A DNA stretch of 22,093 bases from UBA5448 sp045536965 (lineage in GTDB: Bacteria; Bacillota; Clostridia; Oscillospirales; SIG627), in contig JAZSON010000020.1 of NCBI GenBank assembly GCA_045536965.1, positions 1-22,093 on the forward strand, given 5' to 3'. This document shows, in pieces, positions 1 to 6,609 of the stretch. The position numbers and the translations under genes were made by a program. The notes beneath the pieces were generated by a model, which saw nothing but the letters and a program-made list of their open reading frames with translations, made no database searches and was not told where the DNA came from. The first letter of the stretch is position 1; each line of letters opens with the position of its first letter.

Positions 1-139
1 ATCATCACGCGTCAGCGTGCATCTCCCTGCGGCTTGATGATATACAATGCTACGCATTGGTGATATGCCGCAACAAGTTGCGGATGATATACAAGGCTTC
101 GCCTTGATTTGTTTCGCGCAAGCGTTATATCATTGAAAA
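1..139 (+). repeat. Hairpin-array element, copy 1 (cut by the window edge)
   Basis: Bases 1-139 match 1083-1221 with two visible mismatches (positions 120 and 125); the first 119 bases are identical. The unit holds short hairpins: CACGC/GCGTG at 6-19, CAATGC/GCATTG at 45-59, CCGCAA/TTGCGG at 68-83 and CAAGGC/GCCTTG at 92-106, joined by ATGATATA-like linkers. A half hairpin, CTGCGGCTTG (28-37), looks like a decayed CAAGCC-TGC-GGCTTG unit. The left end is off the window. The right end, CATTGAAAA, carries the -35 box of the next gene. Confidence 0.9.
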
Positions 140-161
140 CAACAACGAATTATGGTATGAT
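133..161 (+). promoter_or_regulatory. Promoter of the HExxH gene
   Basis: TTGAAA at 133-138 and TATGAT at 156-161 with a 17-base spacer. The -35 box lies inside the last bases of the repeat and the -10 box lies outside it. Transcription would start near 168, which excludes the upstream TTG (109) and ATG (157) as starts and supports the ATG at 199. Confidence 0.6.
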
Positions 162-198
162 ACAGTTAGATAAACTTGAATTTGACGAAGAGGTAGTT

Positions 199-675
199 AT
201 GATTTCTTGGATTGAAAAAGAGCATAAAACTTATTATAGAGATTCTGCCAAAGCGTCAGGTCTAAGATATAAGTTTTACGATTATGGAAATGAGTTTGAC
301 GAATATACGATAGGAGAAATTAAGAAATTCATTACGTTTTTGCGAAAGTATTATTTCTTCCCCATTAGATTAAATGTTTTATTTTGTAATACACAAGGTT
401 TTCAACATCATATAGACAATCATATATATTATGGCGCGTTCTACAGTATGGATGATGAAAAAAGAAAAATATATCCTAGAATATCAATTGCATCAAAGAT
501 TACAGAAAGTAACTCTTTAGAAGATGTTCTTTGCGTGTTAGTACACGAAATCACGCACTATTATCAATGGTATTTCTTAGAAGAGGATAAACGAACGGAC
601 AGAAGTTTAGAAATTGAAGCTAATAAATGGTCTAAGTATATTGTAGAATCGTATTATAATAATTTATCAGATTGA
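199..675 (+). CDS. Small HExxH metallopeptidase-like protein
   Basis: A 158-residue protein of unknown specific function. The sequence VHEITHYYQW contains the zinc-binding HExxH motif, and the acidic residues in SLEIEANKW about 25 residues later could provide the third ligand, as in gluzincin-type peptidases. There is no signal peptide or membrane segment, so it should be cytoplasmic. I chose ATG 199 because AGAGG stands at the right distance before it and because the promoter overlaps the earlier ATG at 157; a TTG at 109 lies inside the repeat. The gene is clearly more AT-rich than the backbone genes and sits alone between two copies of the hairpin element, with a palindrome on its stop codon, so I infer horizontal acquisition. 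It could also be a phage- or plasmid-type ImmA- or SprT-like peptidase. The fold assignment is uncertain; the motif is plain. Confidence 0.7.
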   Translation: MISWIEKEHKTYYRDSAKASGLRYKFYDYGNEFDEYTIGEIKKFITFLRKYYFFPIRLNVLFCNTQGFQHHIDNHIYYGAFYSMDDEKRKIYPRISIASKITESNSLEDVLCVLVHEITHYYQWYFLEEDKRTDRSLEIEANKWSKYIVESYYNNLSD

Positions 676-693
676 CAAATTCCAATTTGTCAA
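672..693. repeat. Perfect palindrome on the stop codon
   Basis: TTGACAAATT, CC, AATTTGTCAA: 10-base arms with a 2-base centre, overlapping the TGA stop at 673-675. The core ACAAATTCCAATTTGTCAA (675-693) recurs with two changes at 6037-6019 on the minus strand, also directly after a stop codon. No T-run follows, so it is not a classical intrinsic terminator. Confidence 0.75.
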
Positions 694-763
694 ACAGATG
701 ATACACTCTACTTTTACTCGTTTTTACCCCTACTTACACTACTTTTAGTCGTTCTTTCGCAAA

Positions 764-797
764 ACAAAAACCACCCAAGCGGGTGGTTTTTTGTTTT
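764..797 (+). terminator. Intrinsic terminator
   Basis: AAAAACCACCC, loop AAGC, GGGTGGTTTTT, then TTGTTTTG. It is a strong GC-stem hairpin with A- and T-flanks and can work in both directions. It lies about 90 bases after the HExxH gene. Confidence 0.85.
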
Positions 798-992
798 GAC
801 AAGAGCAAGAGAAAGAACCCGAGGCACGCGGAGCGTGACGGGTGAGTTTGCGAGCGCCGCCGGTGGCGGAAACAGTGAGCGAAACGAAGCGCCGCGGTCG
901 AAAAAAACGAGGAAGCGGAAAGCGGAGGAAGTTTTTTTCGGGAACCGCAAGAGGGGTTGCGAAGCAACGAAAGTCCTTCTGCCCCTGCCAAC
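795..992. other. Purine-rich non-coding stretch
   Basis: This fills most of the gene-free stretch 676-1303. It is rich in GA, with repeated GAGCG-like words and small imperfect hairpins (CACGCGGAGCGTG, CGCCGCCGGTGGCG). The open frames across it have no ribosome binding sites and repetitive arginine- or proline-rich products, so I read none as a gene. Terminator hairpins close it on both sides (764-797 and 993-1029). A loosely similar stretch occurs in reverse at 6643-6814. Confidence 0.55.
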
Positions 993-1029
993 AAAAAAGG
1001 AACTTTTGTCTACCAAAAGTTCCTTTTTT
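993..1029 (+). terminator. Terminator hairpin heading element copy 2
   Basis: A perfect 16-base stem: AAAAAAGGAACTTTTG, loop TCTAC, CAAAAGTTCCTTTTTT. The top of the hairpin, CTTTTGTCTACCAAAAG, recurs with one change in the reverse complement of the hairpin at 4334-4368. Both hairpins stand next to an array beginning CCAAGCC-GCA-GGCTTGG in that orientation. Confidence 0.85.
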
Positions 1030-1035
1030 GTTTAT

Positions 1036-1221
1036 CCAAGCCGCAGGCTTGGTATATCATCACCGCGCGAAGTGCGGTGTATATCATCACGCGTCAGCGT
1101 GCATCTCCCTGCGGCTTGATGATATACAATGCTACGCATTGGTGATATGCCGCAACAAGTTGCGGATGATATACAAGGCTTCGCCTTGATTTGTTTCGCG
1201 CTAGCGATATATCATTGAAAA
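1036..1221 (+). repeat. Hairpin-array element, copy 2 (complete)
   Basis: Six short hairpins follow each other: CCAAGCC/GGCTTGG (1036-1052), CACCGC/GCGGTG (1061-1079), CACGC/GCGTG (1088-1101), CAATGC/GCATTG (1127-1141), CCGCAA/TTGCGG (1150-1165) and CAAGGC/GCCTTG (1174-1188). The linkers are TATATCAT or ATGATATA. The stem sequence differs in each hairpin while both arms stay complementary. The element ends GCCTTGATTTGTTTCGCG and CATTGAAAA. Bases 1083-1221 duplicate 1-139. Downstream is only the converging 3' end of the MATE gene. Confidence 0.9.
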
Positions 1222-1227
1222 ATGCAA

Positions 1228-1244
1228 CAATTTATGATAAATTG
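1228..1244. repeat. 17-base palindrome after the MATE gene
   Basis: CAATTTAT, G, ATAAATTG: 8-base arms. Read on the minus strand it is followed by TTGCATTTTTC, so it might be a weak terminator for the MATE gene, whose stop lies about 60 bases upstream. No stronger terminator is visible there. Confidence 0.45.
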
Positions 1245-1303
1245 CGTTCCAACAGATCTTGCTTTAACATAAAAATATCTCTTGTTATCTGTTTTTTGTC
1301 TGT

Positions 1304-2704
1304 TCAATCATTGAATTTTAAGGTTTTGTGATTTGTTTGGGATTCCCGCTCGTTTTTTCTGTATTTTGTGTAGGCAAATATGAAAAACATGCTTCCGATG
1401 ATGAATATGATCGACCATGAGATGGTGTAGCAAACGTAGAGCATATCGATGGATTGGCGGTGGGGATAGACAAATTGCATCCAGATGATGCGAAATCCCA
1501 GAACCGAAATGAGATTGTTGAGGGTGGTTACGATGGGATAACCCAATACCTGCACCGTTGAGGAAATACAGCCGTTTAATGCCGACAGCCACAGGAAGCC
1601 CGTGACGTATTGCAGATATTTTTTGGCATAAAAGATTGCCGCGGGATCGTCGGGCAGATACCACCGAAGGAGCGTGCCTGATAAGAGGTAAGTGACTGAA
1701 AGACCGATGATCAGACCCGAAACGAAGGCGCAGAGGGTACACATCCAAATGCTTTTGTCCACTCTTTTTTTGTTGTGTGCTCCCATATTTTGCGCAACGA
1801 AGGTGAGGAGGGTGGTGCTGAAGGCAATCTGCAGAGCGTTTGCAAGACTGCTGAGGCTGGTAGCGGCGGTATAGCCCGCGAGATTTGCAGAGCCGTAGGA
1901 ATTGATGGCGGGCTGGATTTGCAGATTGGCAAGAGGGAAAATGGCGGTGGAAAGCGCCAAGGGAATACCGTATCTTAAAATCGAACCGAGCGCAGGCCAA
2001 GAGAAGGTGAAGTGATGGAAGGAAAAGTAGCAGTATCCCGCACCCGGTTTTGTCAATCGCAGCATAGACAAAACGGCGGAGATTACTTGAGAAAGCACGG
2101 TTGCGGCGGCTACCGCGATGATCTTGTTTTCTAAAACAAGACAAAGCAAAAGGTTACAAAGCACGTTGGCGATGCCTGAAATGATGATATAAATGAGGGG
2201 TCTCGCGCTGTCGCCCTCGGCTCTTATGATGGCAGAGGCAAAGCTGTATATCATCATCGCGGGCACGCCGAGCATATATACATTTATATAGGTGACGGCG
2301 CCGCCGAGACATTCTTCGGGGCAATCCAAAAACCGCAGCAGCGGTTCGGAAAAAATCATGGGGAGGATCATCAGCACAAAACCGAAGATGGCTGAAAAAA
2401 CGATGGCGGTATCGACGGTTTTGTTGACCTTGGCTCTGTCGCCTGCACCGATGGCTTTGGAAACAACGATGCTTGCGCCGTTCGAAAGAACAAGGAAGCC
2501 GCTGACCAACAAATTTGTCACCGCCGTGGTGGCGCCGATGGAGGCAACGGCAAGAGAGTCGGCGAAATTGCCTACGATCATGGTGTCTGCGGCGCTGAAC
2601 AGATTTTGTACCAAACTTGTGAGAAAAAGAGGAATTGCAAAGGCGATGATCCCTTTAAAGAGATTGCCCGAAGTGATATTTATATTACTTTTCACTCTGA
2701 ACAT
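1304..2704 (-). CDS. MATE family multidrug/toxin efflux transporter
   Basis: A 466-residue, highly hydrophobic protein of the length expected for a 12-helix MATE transporter. The N-terminal part (LFKGIIAFAIPLFLTSLVQNL, then AADTMIVGNF and SNGASIVVSKAIGAGD) is typical of the MATE family, which exports cationic drugs or metabolites in exchange for H+ or Na+. The second half begins near FSWPALGSILRYGIPLALS, which repeats the pattern of the first half. The ATG at 2704 has AAAGGAG eight bases before it, and a good promoter lies 60-90 bases upstream. The gene stands alone and is divergent from the cysteine-rich membrane protein gene. The substrate cannot be told from sequence. Confidence 0.93.
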   Translation of the reverse strand: MFRVKSNINITSGNLFKGIIAFAIPLFLTSLVQNLFSAADTMIVGNFADSLAVASIGATTAVTNLLVSGFLVLSNGASIVVSKAIGAGDRAKVNKTVDTAIVFSAIFGFVLMILPMIFSEPLLRFLDCPEECLGGAVTYINVYMLGVPAMMIYSFASAIIRAEGDSARPLIYIIISGIANVLCNLLLCLVLENKIIAVAAATVLSQVISAVLSMLRLTKPGAGYCYFSFHHFTFSWPALGSILRYGIPLALSTAIFPLANLQIQPAINSYGSANLAGYTAATSLSSLANALQIAFSTTLLTFVAQNMGAHNKKRVDKSIWMCTLCAFVSGLIIGLSVTYLLSGTLLRWYLPDDPAAIFYAKKYLQYVTGFLWLSALNGCISSTVQVLGYPIVTTLNNLISVLGFRIIWMQFVYPHRQSIDMLYVCYTISWSIIFIIGSMFFIFAYTKYRKNERESQTNHKTLKFND

Positions 2705-2762
2705 ACGCTACACTCCTTTGTTGGCATGACGTACGGTTTTCGTAACATAACAGTATGCTTGT

Positions 2763-2791
2763 ATTATACGCCGAGAGGGATCAAAAAGCAA
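2763..2791 (-). promoter_or_regulatory. Promoter of the MATE gene
   Basis: On the minus strand TTGCTT (2791-2786), 17 bases, TATAAT (2768-2763). Unlike most other promoters here it has no TGTGA before the -10 box. Confidence 0.6.
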
Positions 2792-2895
2792 TCTTTTTTT
2801 CAGTGTAAGCGGCTTTTTTCAAATGAACAAAGTGGGAAAAAGTGTATCACGCTTTTTTGTTTTTTCATATACTGCCACCGAAGGAGGTGAAGTGA

Positions 2896-3279
2896 ATGGG
2901 TTGTTGCAATCGTAATTGCACTTGCATTGCAATTATTGTAGGTTTGATTGCTGCTATTGCGCTCGGTGTTTTGTATGCTTTGGGGTTTGTCTCCACCGAC
3001 ATCATTTTCTGGGCTTATCTGCTCATTGGTGTGTTGGGTGTATTGTTTGCGCCGCTTTATGCCAAACCCGAAGGGGAGGATGGATGTAAAGGGTGTTTTT
3101 GCAGACATCGCAAATTGATTCTTACCTCGGCTGTCGGCGCTATTCTTGCCGCGGCGGTAGGTCTGATTGTTGCGGCGGCATCTACGATGGTTGTTGCGAT
3201 CGTTTTGGGAATCGCAACATTCTTTCCCGTTGTGTTGATCGTTGCGCTTGTCTGTCTTGCCGATTGTTTTTGTGATTAA
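2896..3279 (+). CDS. Cysteine-rich small membrane protein, unknown function
   Basis: A 127-residue protein with four likely membrane helices (about residues 11-31, 36-54, 75-95 and 99-120). Cysteines are clustered in the parts outside the helices: MGCCNRNCTC at the N-terminus, DGCKGCFCRHRK in the central loop and CLADCFCD at the C-terminus. With four helices both ends and the central loop fall on the same side, so the clusters could together bind metal or form disulfides; this is inference. The ribosome binding site AAGGAGGTGA is nearly ideal. I recognise no family. A bidirectional terminator at 3352-3378 separates it from the converging TIM-barrel gene. The promoter is unclear; a TATACT at 2868-2873 has no convincing -35 partner. 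Confidence 0.8.
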   Translation: MGCCNRNCTCIAIIVGLIAAIALGVLYALGFVSTDIIFWAYLLIGVLGVLFAPLYAKPEGEDGCKGCFCRHRKLILTSAVGAILAAAVGLIVAAASTMVVAIVLGIATFFPVVLIVALVCLADCFCD

Positions 3280-3351
3280 AGCCGCGGGGCGGCGATGATA
3301 CGTTTTTAAAAAATTCTCTGCTCTGAATAAAAGGGGAGAGAAAATGAAAAT

Positions 3352-3378
3352 ATCCTCGGATTTTTCCGAGGATGTTTT
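3352..3378. terminator. Bidirectional intrinsic terminator
   Basis: ATCCTCGGA, loop TTTT, TCCGAGGAT, then GTTTTTG; A-rich on the other side. It sits between two converging genes (ends 3279 and 3418) and can serve both. Confidence 0.85.
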
Positions 3379-3417
3379 TGGTTGGGGGAAAGATTTGCAT
3401 ATTTGTTTGTAGATGTA

Positions 3418-4221
3418 TCATGCATGGTCGGCATATGTATCTTTTTGGGCGGGCAATATTTTCAAAAATTCGTGCAGGGCTATTTCGATTTCGGGCAGAT
3501 CGGGATGCCAAAGCTTTTCCCATTCCAGCGAGAAATATCCCTCGTATCCGTCATCCGAAAGATGTTTGATGATGGCGGTGAGGGGAATATTGCCTTCTCC
3601 CGGCAGACAAAGAGTCCCCGTGCGGGTGTCTTTGATATGCACATGATAAATGTGGGAACGAAAAGCATTATAAAATTGAAGCCAATTTTGCCCGTAGGTG
3701 GGGTGGGTATGGCCGACATCCCACAAAAGACCGAAATGCGCATTTGTTTTGCATGCTTCGGCGATGGGGGCAAGCGCTTGGATGGTATTGTAATCGCCGT
3801 GCACCTCGAGCAGTACGCGCACATGGGTATCCTGCGCGTAATCACAAAGGATTTGCAGACCACGGATGATGGCCGCGGCGGAATCGTTGGTTATTTTATC
3901 ACCGAACACCCGAATGAATTTGGCACCCAGCTTGTCGGCGAGGTCGATGGCGGTTTTTGCTTCTTCTATCAACTCGTCATATTTTTTGGGGTCGTGAAAT
4001 CGGCAAGAGGTGTTCACGCCCAGCACGCCAACGCCGTTTTCTTCCAAAAGCTGTTTGGTTTTTGGAAGTTGCGATGCGGAAAAATCTGGGATTTTCCGAT
4101 GATCCAGTTCTCCGCCCACACCGCGAAGCTCTAAAGCGGTGATGCGATACCGGTTTGCAAGGGTCAAAATTTCATCAAGTTTCAAATTTGCACAGCCTAA
4201 CGTGGAAAAACATAAACGCAT
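3418..4221 (-). CDS. Sugar phosphate isomerase/epimerase-like TIM-barrel protein
   Basis: A 267-residue protein of the xylose-isomerase-like/AP endonuclease 2 TIM-barrel superfamily, which isomerises or epimerises sugars and inositols with a divalent metal. The metal-site pattern is visible: E139 in LLEVHGD, D168 and H171 in LLWDVGHTH, H193/H195 in YHVHIKD and E233 in FSLEWE. There is no signal peptide. An in-frame ATG at 4230 touches the Shine-Dalgarno sequence AAGGAG directly, whereas ATG 4221 is nine bases from it, so I use 4221. The gene is monocistronic with its own promoter. The substrate is unknown; the family is too diverse to name one, and no sugar transport genes are adjacent. Confidence 0.87.
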   Translation of the reverse strand: MRLCFSTLGCANLKLDEILTLANRYRITALELRGVGGELDHRKIPDFSASQLPKTKQLLEENGVGVLGVNTSCRFHDPKKYDELIEEAKTAIDLADKLGAKFIRVFGDKITNDSAAAIIRGLQILCDYAQDTHVRVLLEVHGDYNTIQALAPIAEACKTNAHFGLLWDVGHTHPTYGQNWLQFYNAFRSHIYHVHIKDTRTGTLCLPGEGNIPLTAIIKHLSDDGYEGYFSLEWEKLWHPDLPEIEIALHEFLKILPAQKDTYADHA

Positions 4222-4244
4222 AATCAACATCTCCTTATGTGTGC

Positions 4245-4273
4245 ATTATATCACATTTTGGTAAACACAGCAA
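4245..4273 (-). promoter_or_regulatory. Promoter of the TIM-barrel gene
   Basis: On the minus strand TTGCTG (4273-4268), 17 bases, TATAAT (4250-4245). The -10 box is preceded by TGTGA, which recurs in several promoters of this window. Confidence 0.65.
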
Positions 4274-4287
4274 GATGTGGAAAAAAA

Positions 4288-4326
4288 CACGCTCAAGCGT
4301 GATGATATACCAAGCCTGCGGCTTGG
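4288..4326 (-). repeat. Hairpin-array element, copy 3 (short)
   Basis: Two hairpins: CACGC/GCGTG (4288-4301) and CCAAGCC/GGCTTGG (4310-4326), joined by ATGATATA. Read on the minus strand it matches the start of copy 2 (1032-1062): TTTATCCAAGCC, GCA, GGCTTGGTATATCATCAC, behind a terminator hairpin with nearly the same top. The CAAGGC end is missing, so this is a truncated copy. Confidence 0.85.
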
Positions 4327-4333
4327 ATAAAAG

Positions 4334-4370
4334 AAGAAGTAACTTTTGGCAGACAAAAGTTACTTCTTTT
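4334..4370. terminator. Terminator hairpin heading element copy 3
   Basis: A 15-base stem: AAGAAGTAACTTTTG, loop GCAGA, CAAAAGTTACTTCTT, with TTTTTTG on the plus side. It lies downstream of the decayed minus-strand gene ending at 4465. The reverse complement of its top, CTTTTGTCTGCCAAAAG, differs by one base from the hairpin at 993-1029. Confidence 0.85.
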
Positions 4371-4464
4371 TTGAATTATAACGCAATTTTTGATACCGGT
4401 TGCAAGCGGTTGCAAAGTTGCATTTCAATGCAACCGAAAATGGGGACGCAACCCAATGACATAA

Positions 4465-6014
4465 CTATTCGTCTACATAAGACCAATGATATCCTGCTGC
4501 GGTTTTTGTATTGCCTAAACAACAAGCAGTTATACTGCCTTTGTATTTTTTGTAGGCTTCTTTTGCGCTTTCAAAAATTTCACCAGTTTCCTCATTTCGG
4601 ATTCTTTTTGAATTTTTCTTTGCCCGTTTTTTAATCGCACATTTAGGGCAACATCGACTACGTGAAGTTCGATCTTCGATTTTTGTTTGCCAACTATGTC
4701 CGCAGTTTACACATTTCCACCAAACTTTTATATTACTTTTGGGTAAGTAACACTCAGGACCTGAAATGTTTTTCTTGTAATCCCATTCTTTTAGAAGATT
4801 GCTTTTTCCGTTTTTCTTACACCACGTTTTTAAGTCATTATAACCTTCAAGAACTTGCATATTCGAGCATATTGGGCAACCTGATCCAAGGTGTCTGTTG
4901 GCTGGAGAAGATAGATATGAAGGATGTCCATTTGGGCATACCCAGCAGAGCTTTTTGGTGGATGTTTTTGCAACTTTATCCAGGGTGATATCACCATTTT
5001 TTTCAAAATCCCATTCTTTTGCAAAATCAGGATGATGCAGTGCAAAAGAGTTTGGGAGGAAATCAAACATGTATATATTCTGAATCTCTATTTGATCTCT
5101 TTGGACATCGACGCTAATGTTAGTTGCACAAGCATTAAACTTAGATAAATATTCAAGTAGCAAAACGATAGCTTTCGTTAATTCGTCAGCCACACCCGGA
5201 AGAACTGATATTGCAAAAGAACAATCGAATTCGATTTCATTATTACATCCAATTTCTCTTATCCGGCAGATAGCGATACCTTTTTCTTTACATAGCGCAT
5301 TTTTCTTTTGATCACGCGCAATGTCTTTGTGGTAAGCTTGACCGTCATATTTGATAGCTACATTAATGGTAGGAATGAATATATCGAGTTCCAAACCATC
5401 AAGAATATTTCTATCTCCATTAATCGCATTTGGAAAAACTTTTTTGATATAAAAATAAATTGCTTGCTCGGGGAATGATGTTCTTCTCCGTTTAGAACAC
5501 TCCGGGCAACCGTCTCCTCTTGTTACACGATCTTTTATTACCGCTCTCCAATTGTGGCCAAGTTTACACTTCCAGGCAACTTTTTTGTGACTTTGTGGAA
5601 CAACCTGACTTGGGAGATAAGTATTATTATCATAATCCCATTCTTCAAGTAATTCTTCACGATGATTAGAATGGCACCATGTTTCTAAATCATTATCGCC
5701 AACACTTATGCGTAAGTTTGCGCAAATAGGGCAACCACACCCCATTGATGTACGATGAGCAATCGTCATATCCCAAGAATGACCTTTTGAGTATTTCCAC
5801 CAAACTTTTTTATGTGAGGTTGGAAAATAATCTTGAGGGTTGCCTTCATTTTGCAATAATCCCATTCTGTAAGAATGTTATTTCTTTGGTTTTTGCGACA
5901 CCAAGTTTCCAAATCATTAAACCCTTTTAAAAGTTTAGGACGACCTTGTGTGCAGTAGGGACATCCTGAATTACGAAAAGCACGATTAAAAGGTGTGTGA
6001 TTTTGCTCTATTAA
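4465..6014 (-). pseudogene. Decayed zinc-ribbon / PD-(D/E)XK-like / NUMOD nuclease gene
   Basis: The intact part (5865-4465) encodes 466 residues: zinc-ribbon repeats of the DUF4379 type (W-C-x2-GH-W ... GCPxC), a VSR-like endonuclease fold (EQAIYFYIKKVFPNAI, ELDIFIP, YDGQAYHKD, GIAICRIREIG), two more ribbons, and a C-terminal NUMOD1-like DNA-binding segment (ETGEIFESAKEAYKKY ... CLGNTKTAAGYHW). The reading frame continues upstream in another frame to 6014 (GCPYCTQGR, GFNDLETWC, NILTEW) and is cut by a stop at 6017-6015. One missing base in the T-run 5849-5852 explains the frame change. No start codon remains. The usual active-site glutamate before YDG is lysine (IKYDG, AAA), and the first cysteine of one ribbon is tyrosine (WWKYSKGH). 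I infer an inactive remnant of a mobile homing-type nuclease. A sequencing error in the T-run is possible but would not restore the missing 5' end. Confidence 0.8.
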
Positions 6015-6018
6015 CTAC

Positions 6019-6038
6019 TCGACAAATTGAAATTTGTT
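6019..6038. repeat. Palindrome after the CDP-alcohol phosphatidyltransferase stop
   Basis: On the minus strand ACAAATTTCAATTTGTCGA follows the TAA stop directly. It matches 17 of 19 bases of the palindrome at 675-693, which overlaps the stop of the HExxH gene. The truncated nuclease pseudogene begins just beyond it. Confidence 0.75.
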
Positions 6039-6544
6039 TATAAGACATCTTGCCCTTTTACAACAAAACAAACTTCTTGCATTGCCGCAATGGTTGCAAA
6101 TACACATATTGTCGCAACGCTATAAGTGGTTTCAACAAAAGCCAGCGTGGGCGGCAAAAGGAACAAAGCAAATCCGGTGATTTTATTTAGTACGCTATGT
6201 ATCAATATTAATCTTTTCTTACGAATAAAAATGAGCGTAATATTAAATATTTTAATCAACGCAACAATGATGATCCACACCCATAACCATATAGGTATGT
6301 TCATTATGGGTAGTATCTTTAGTGAGCATGCGAACATAAATACAAAGTCAGCAACCGTATCAAGTCTTGCTCCAAGTTTACTGACTGCCCCCATCCTTCT
6401 CGCTATTGCTCCGTCAATCATATCACTGAATCCGCAAAGCAAATATGTGATATAGAATGGGAAGGAAGAAATGTCAAATAACAATAATACAACGCTGCCC
6501 ATGATGCGTAAACTGGTGATTATATTAGCAAGGTGTTTTTTCAT
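6038..6544 (-). CDS. CDP-alcohol phosphatidyltransferase family protein
   Basis: A 168-residue membrane protein with the complete family signature D-x2-DG-x2-AR-x8-G-x3-D-x3-D: D41, D44, G45, A48, R49, G58, D62 and D66. These enzymes join a CDP-activated lipid (CDP-diacylglycerol) to an alcohol such as glycerol phosphate, serine or inositol, at the inner membrane face. Several helices are visible and no signal peptide. It is short for the family, and the acceptor cannot be told. The ATG at 6544 has only a weak ribosome binding site (GAGCAG), unlike the backbone genes. The gene is AT-rich and stands next to hairpin element copy 4, whose end supplies its -35 box. I infer an acquired, possibly accessory lipid gene rather than the housekeeping phosphatidylglycerophosphate synthase. 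Confidence 0.85.
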   Translation of the reverse strand: MKKHLANIITSLRIMGSVVLLLFDISSFPFYITYLLCGFSDMIDGAIARRMGAVSKLGARLDTVADFVFMFACSLKILPIMNIPIWLWVWIIIVALIKIFNITLIFIRKKRLILIHSVLNKITGFALFLLPPTLAFVETTYSVATICVFATIAAMQEVCFVVKGQDVL

Positions 6545-6580
6545 ATTCTGCTCGTCAAAATCTTGATTTTAGGTGAGTTT

Positions 6581-6609
6581 ATTATATCACACTTTCGTAA
6601 ATTAATCAA
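6581..6609 (-). promoter_or_regulatory. Promoter of the CDP-alcohol phosphatidyltransferase gene
   Basis: On the minus strand TTGATT (6609-6604), 17 bases, TATAAT (6586-6581), with TGTGA before the -10 box. The -35 box is part of the conserved end (GCCTTGATTAATTTAC) of hairpin element copy 4. Confidence 0.65.

Noticed and set aside
109..198. Longer N-terminus of the HExxH protein from TTG 109 or ATG 157
   Set aside because: TTG 109 is within the repeat, ATG 157 overlaps the -10 box, and neither has a ribosome binding site; ATG 199 has one.
714..1189. Several open frames on both strands
   Set aside because: They cross terminator hairpins and the hairpin array, have no ribosome binding sites and give low-complexity products.
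1..1221. Composite transposon made of two insertion sequences
   Set aside because: The repeats are non-coding, in direct orientation, and no transposase frame exists inside or between them.
3382..4134. 250-codon plus-strand frame
   Set aside because: Antisense shadow of the TIM-barrel gene, whose metal-site motifs are on the minus strand.
4380..4440. Riboswitch or attachment site in the GGTTGCA-rich stretch
   Set aside because: Short repeats of GGTTGCA and a TTGCATTTCAATGCAA dyad are visible but match no riboswitch I know and have no second copy in the window.
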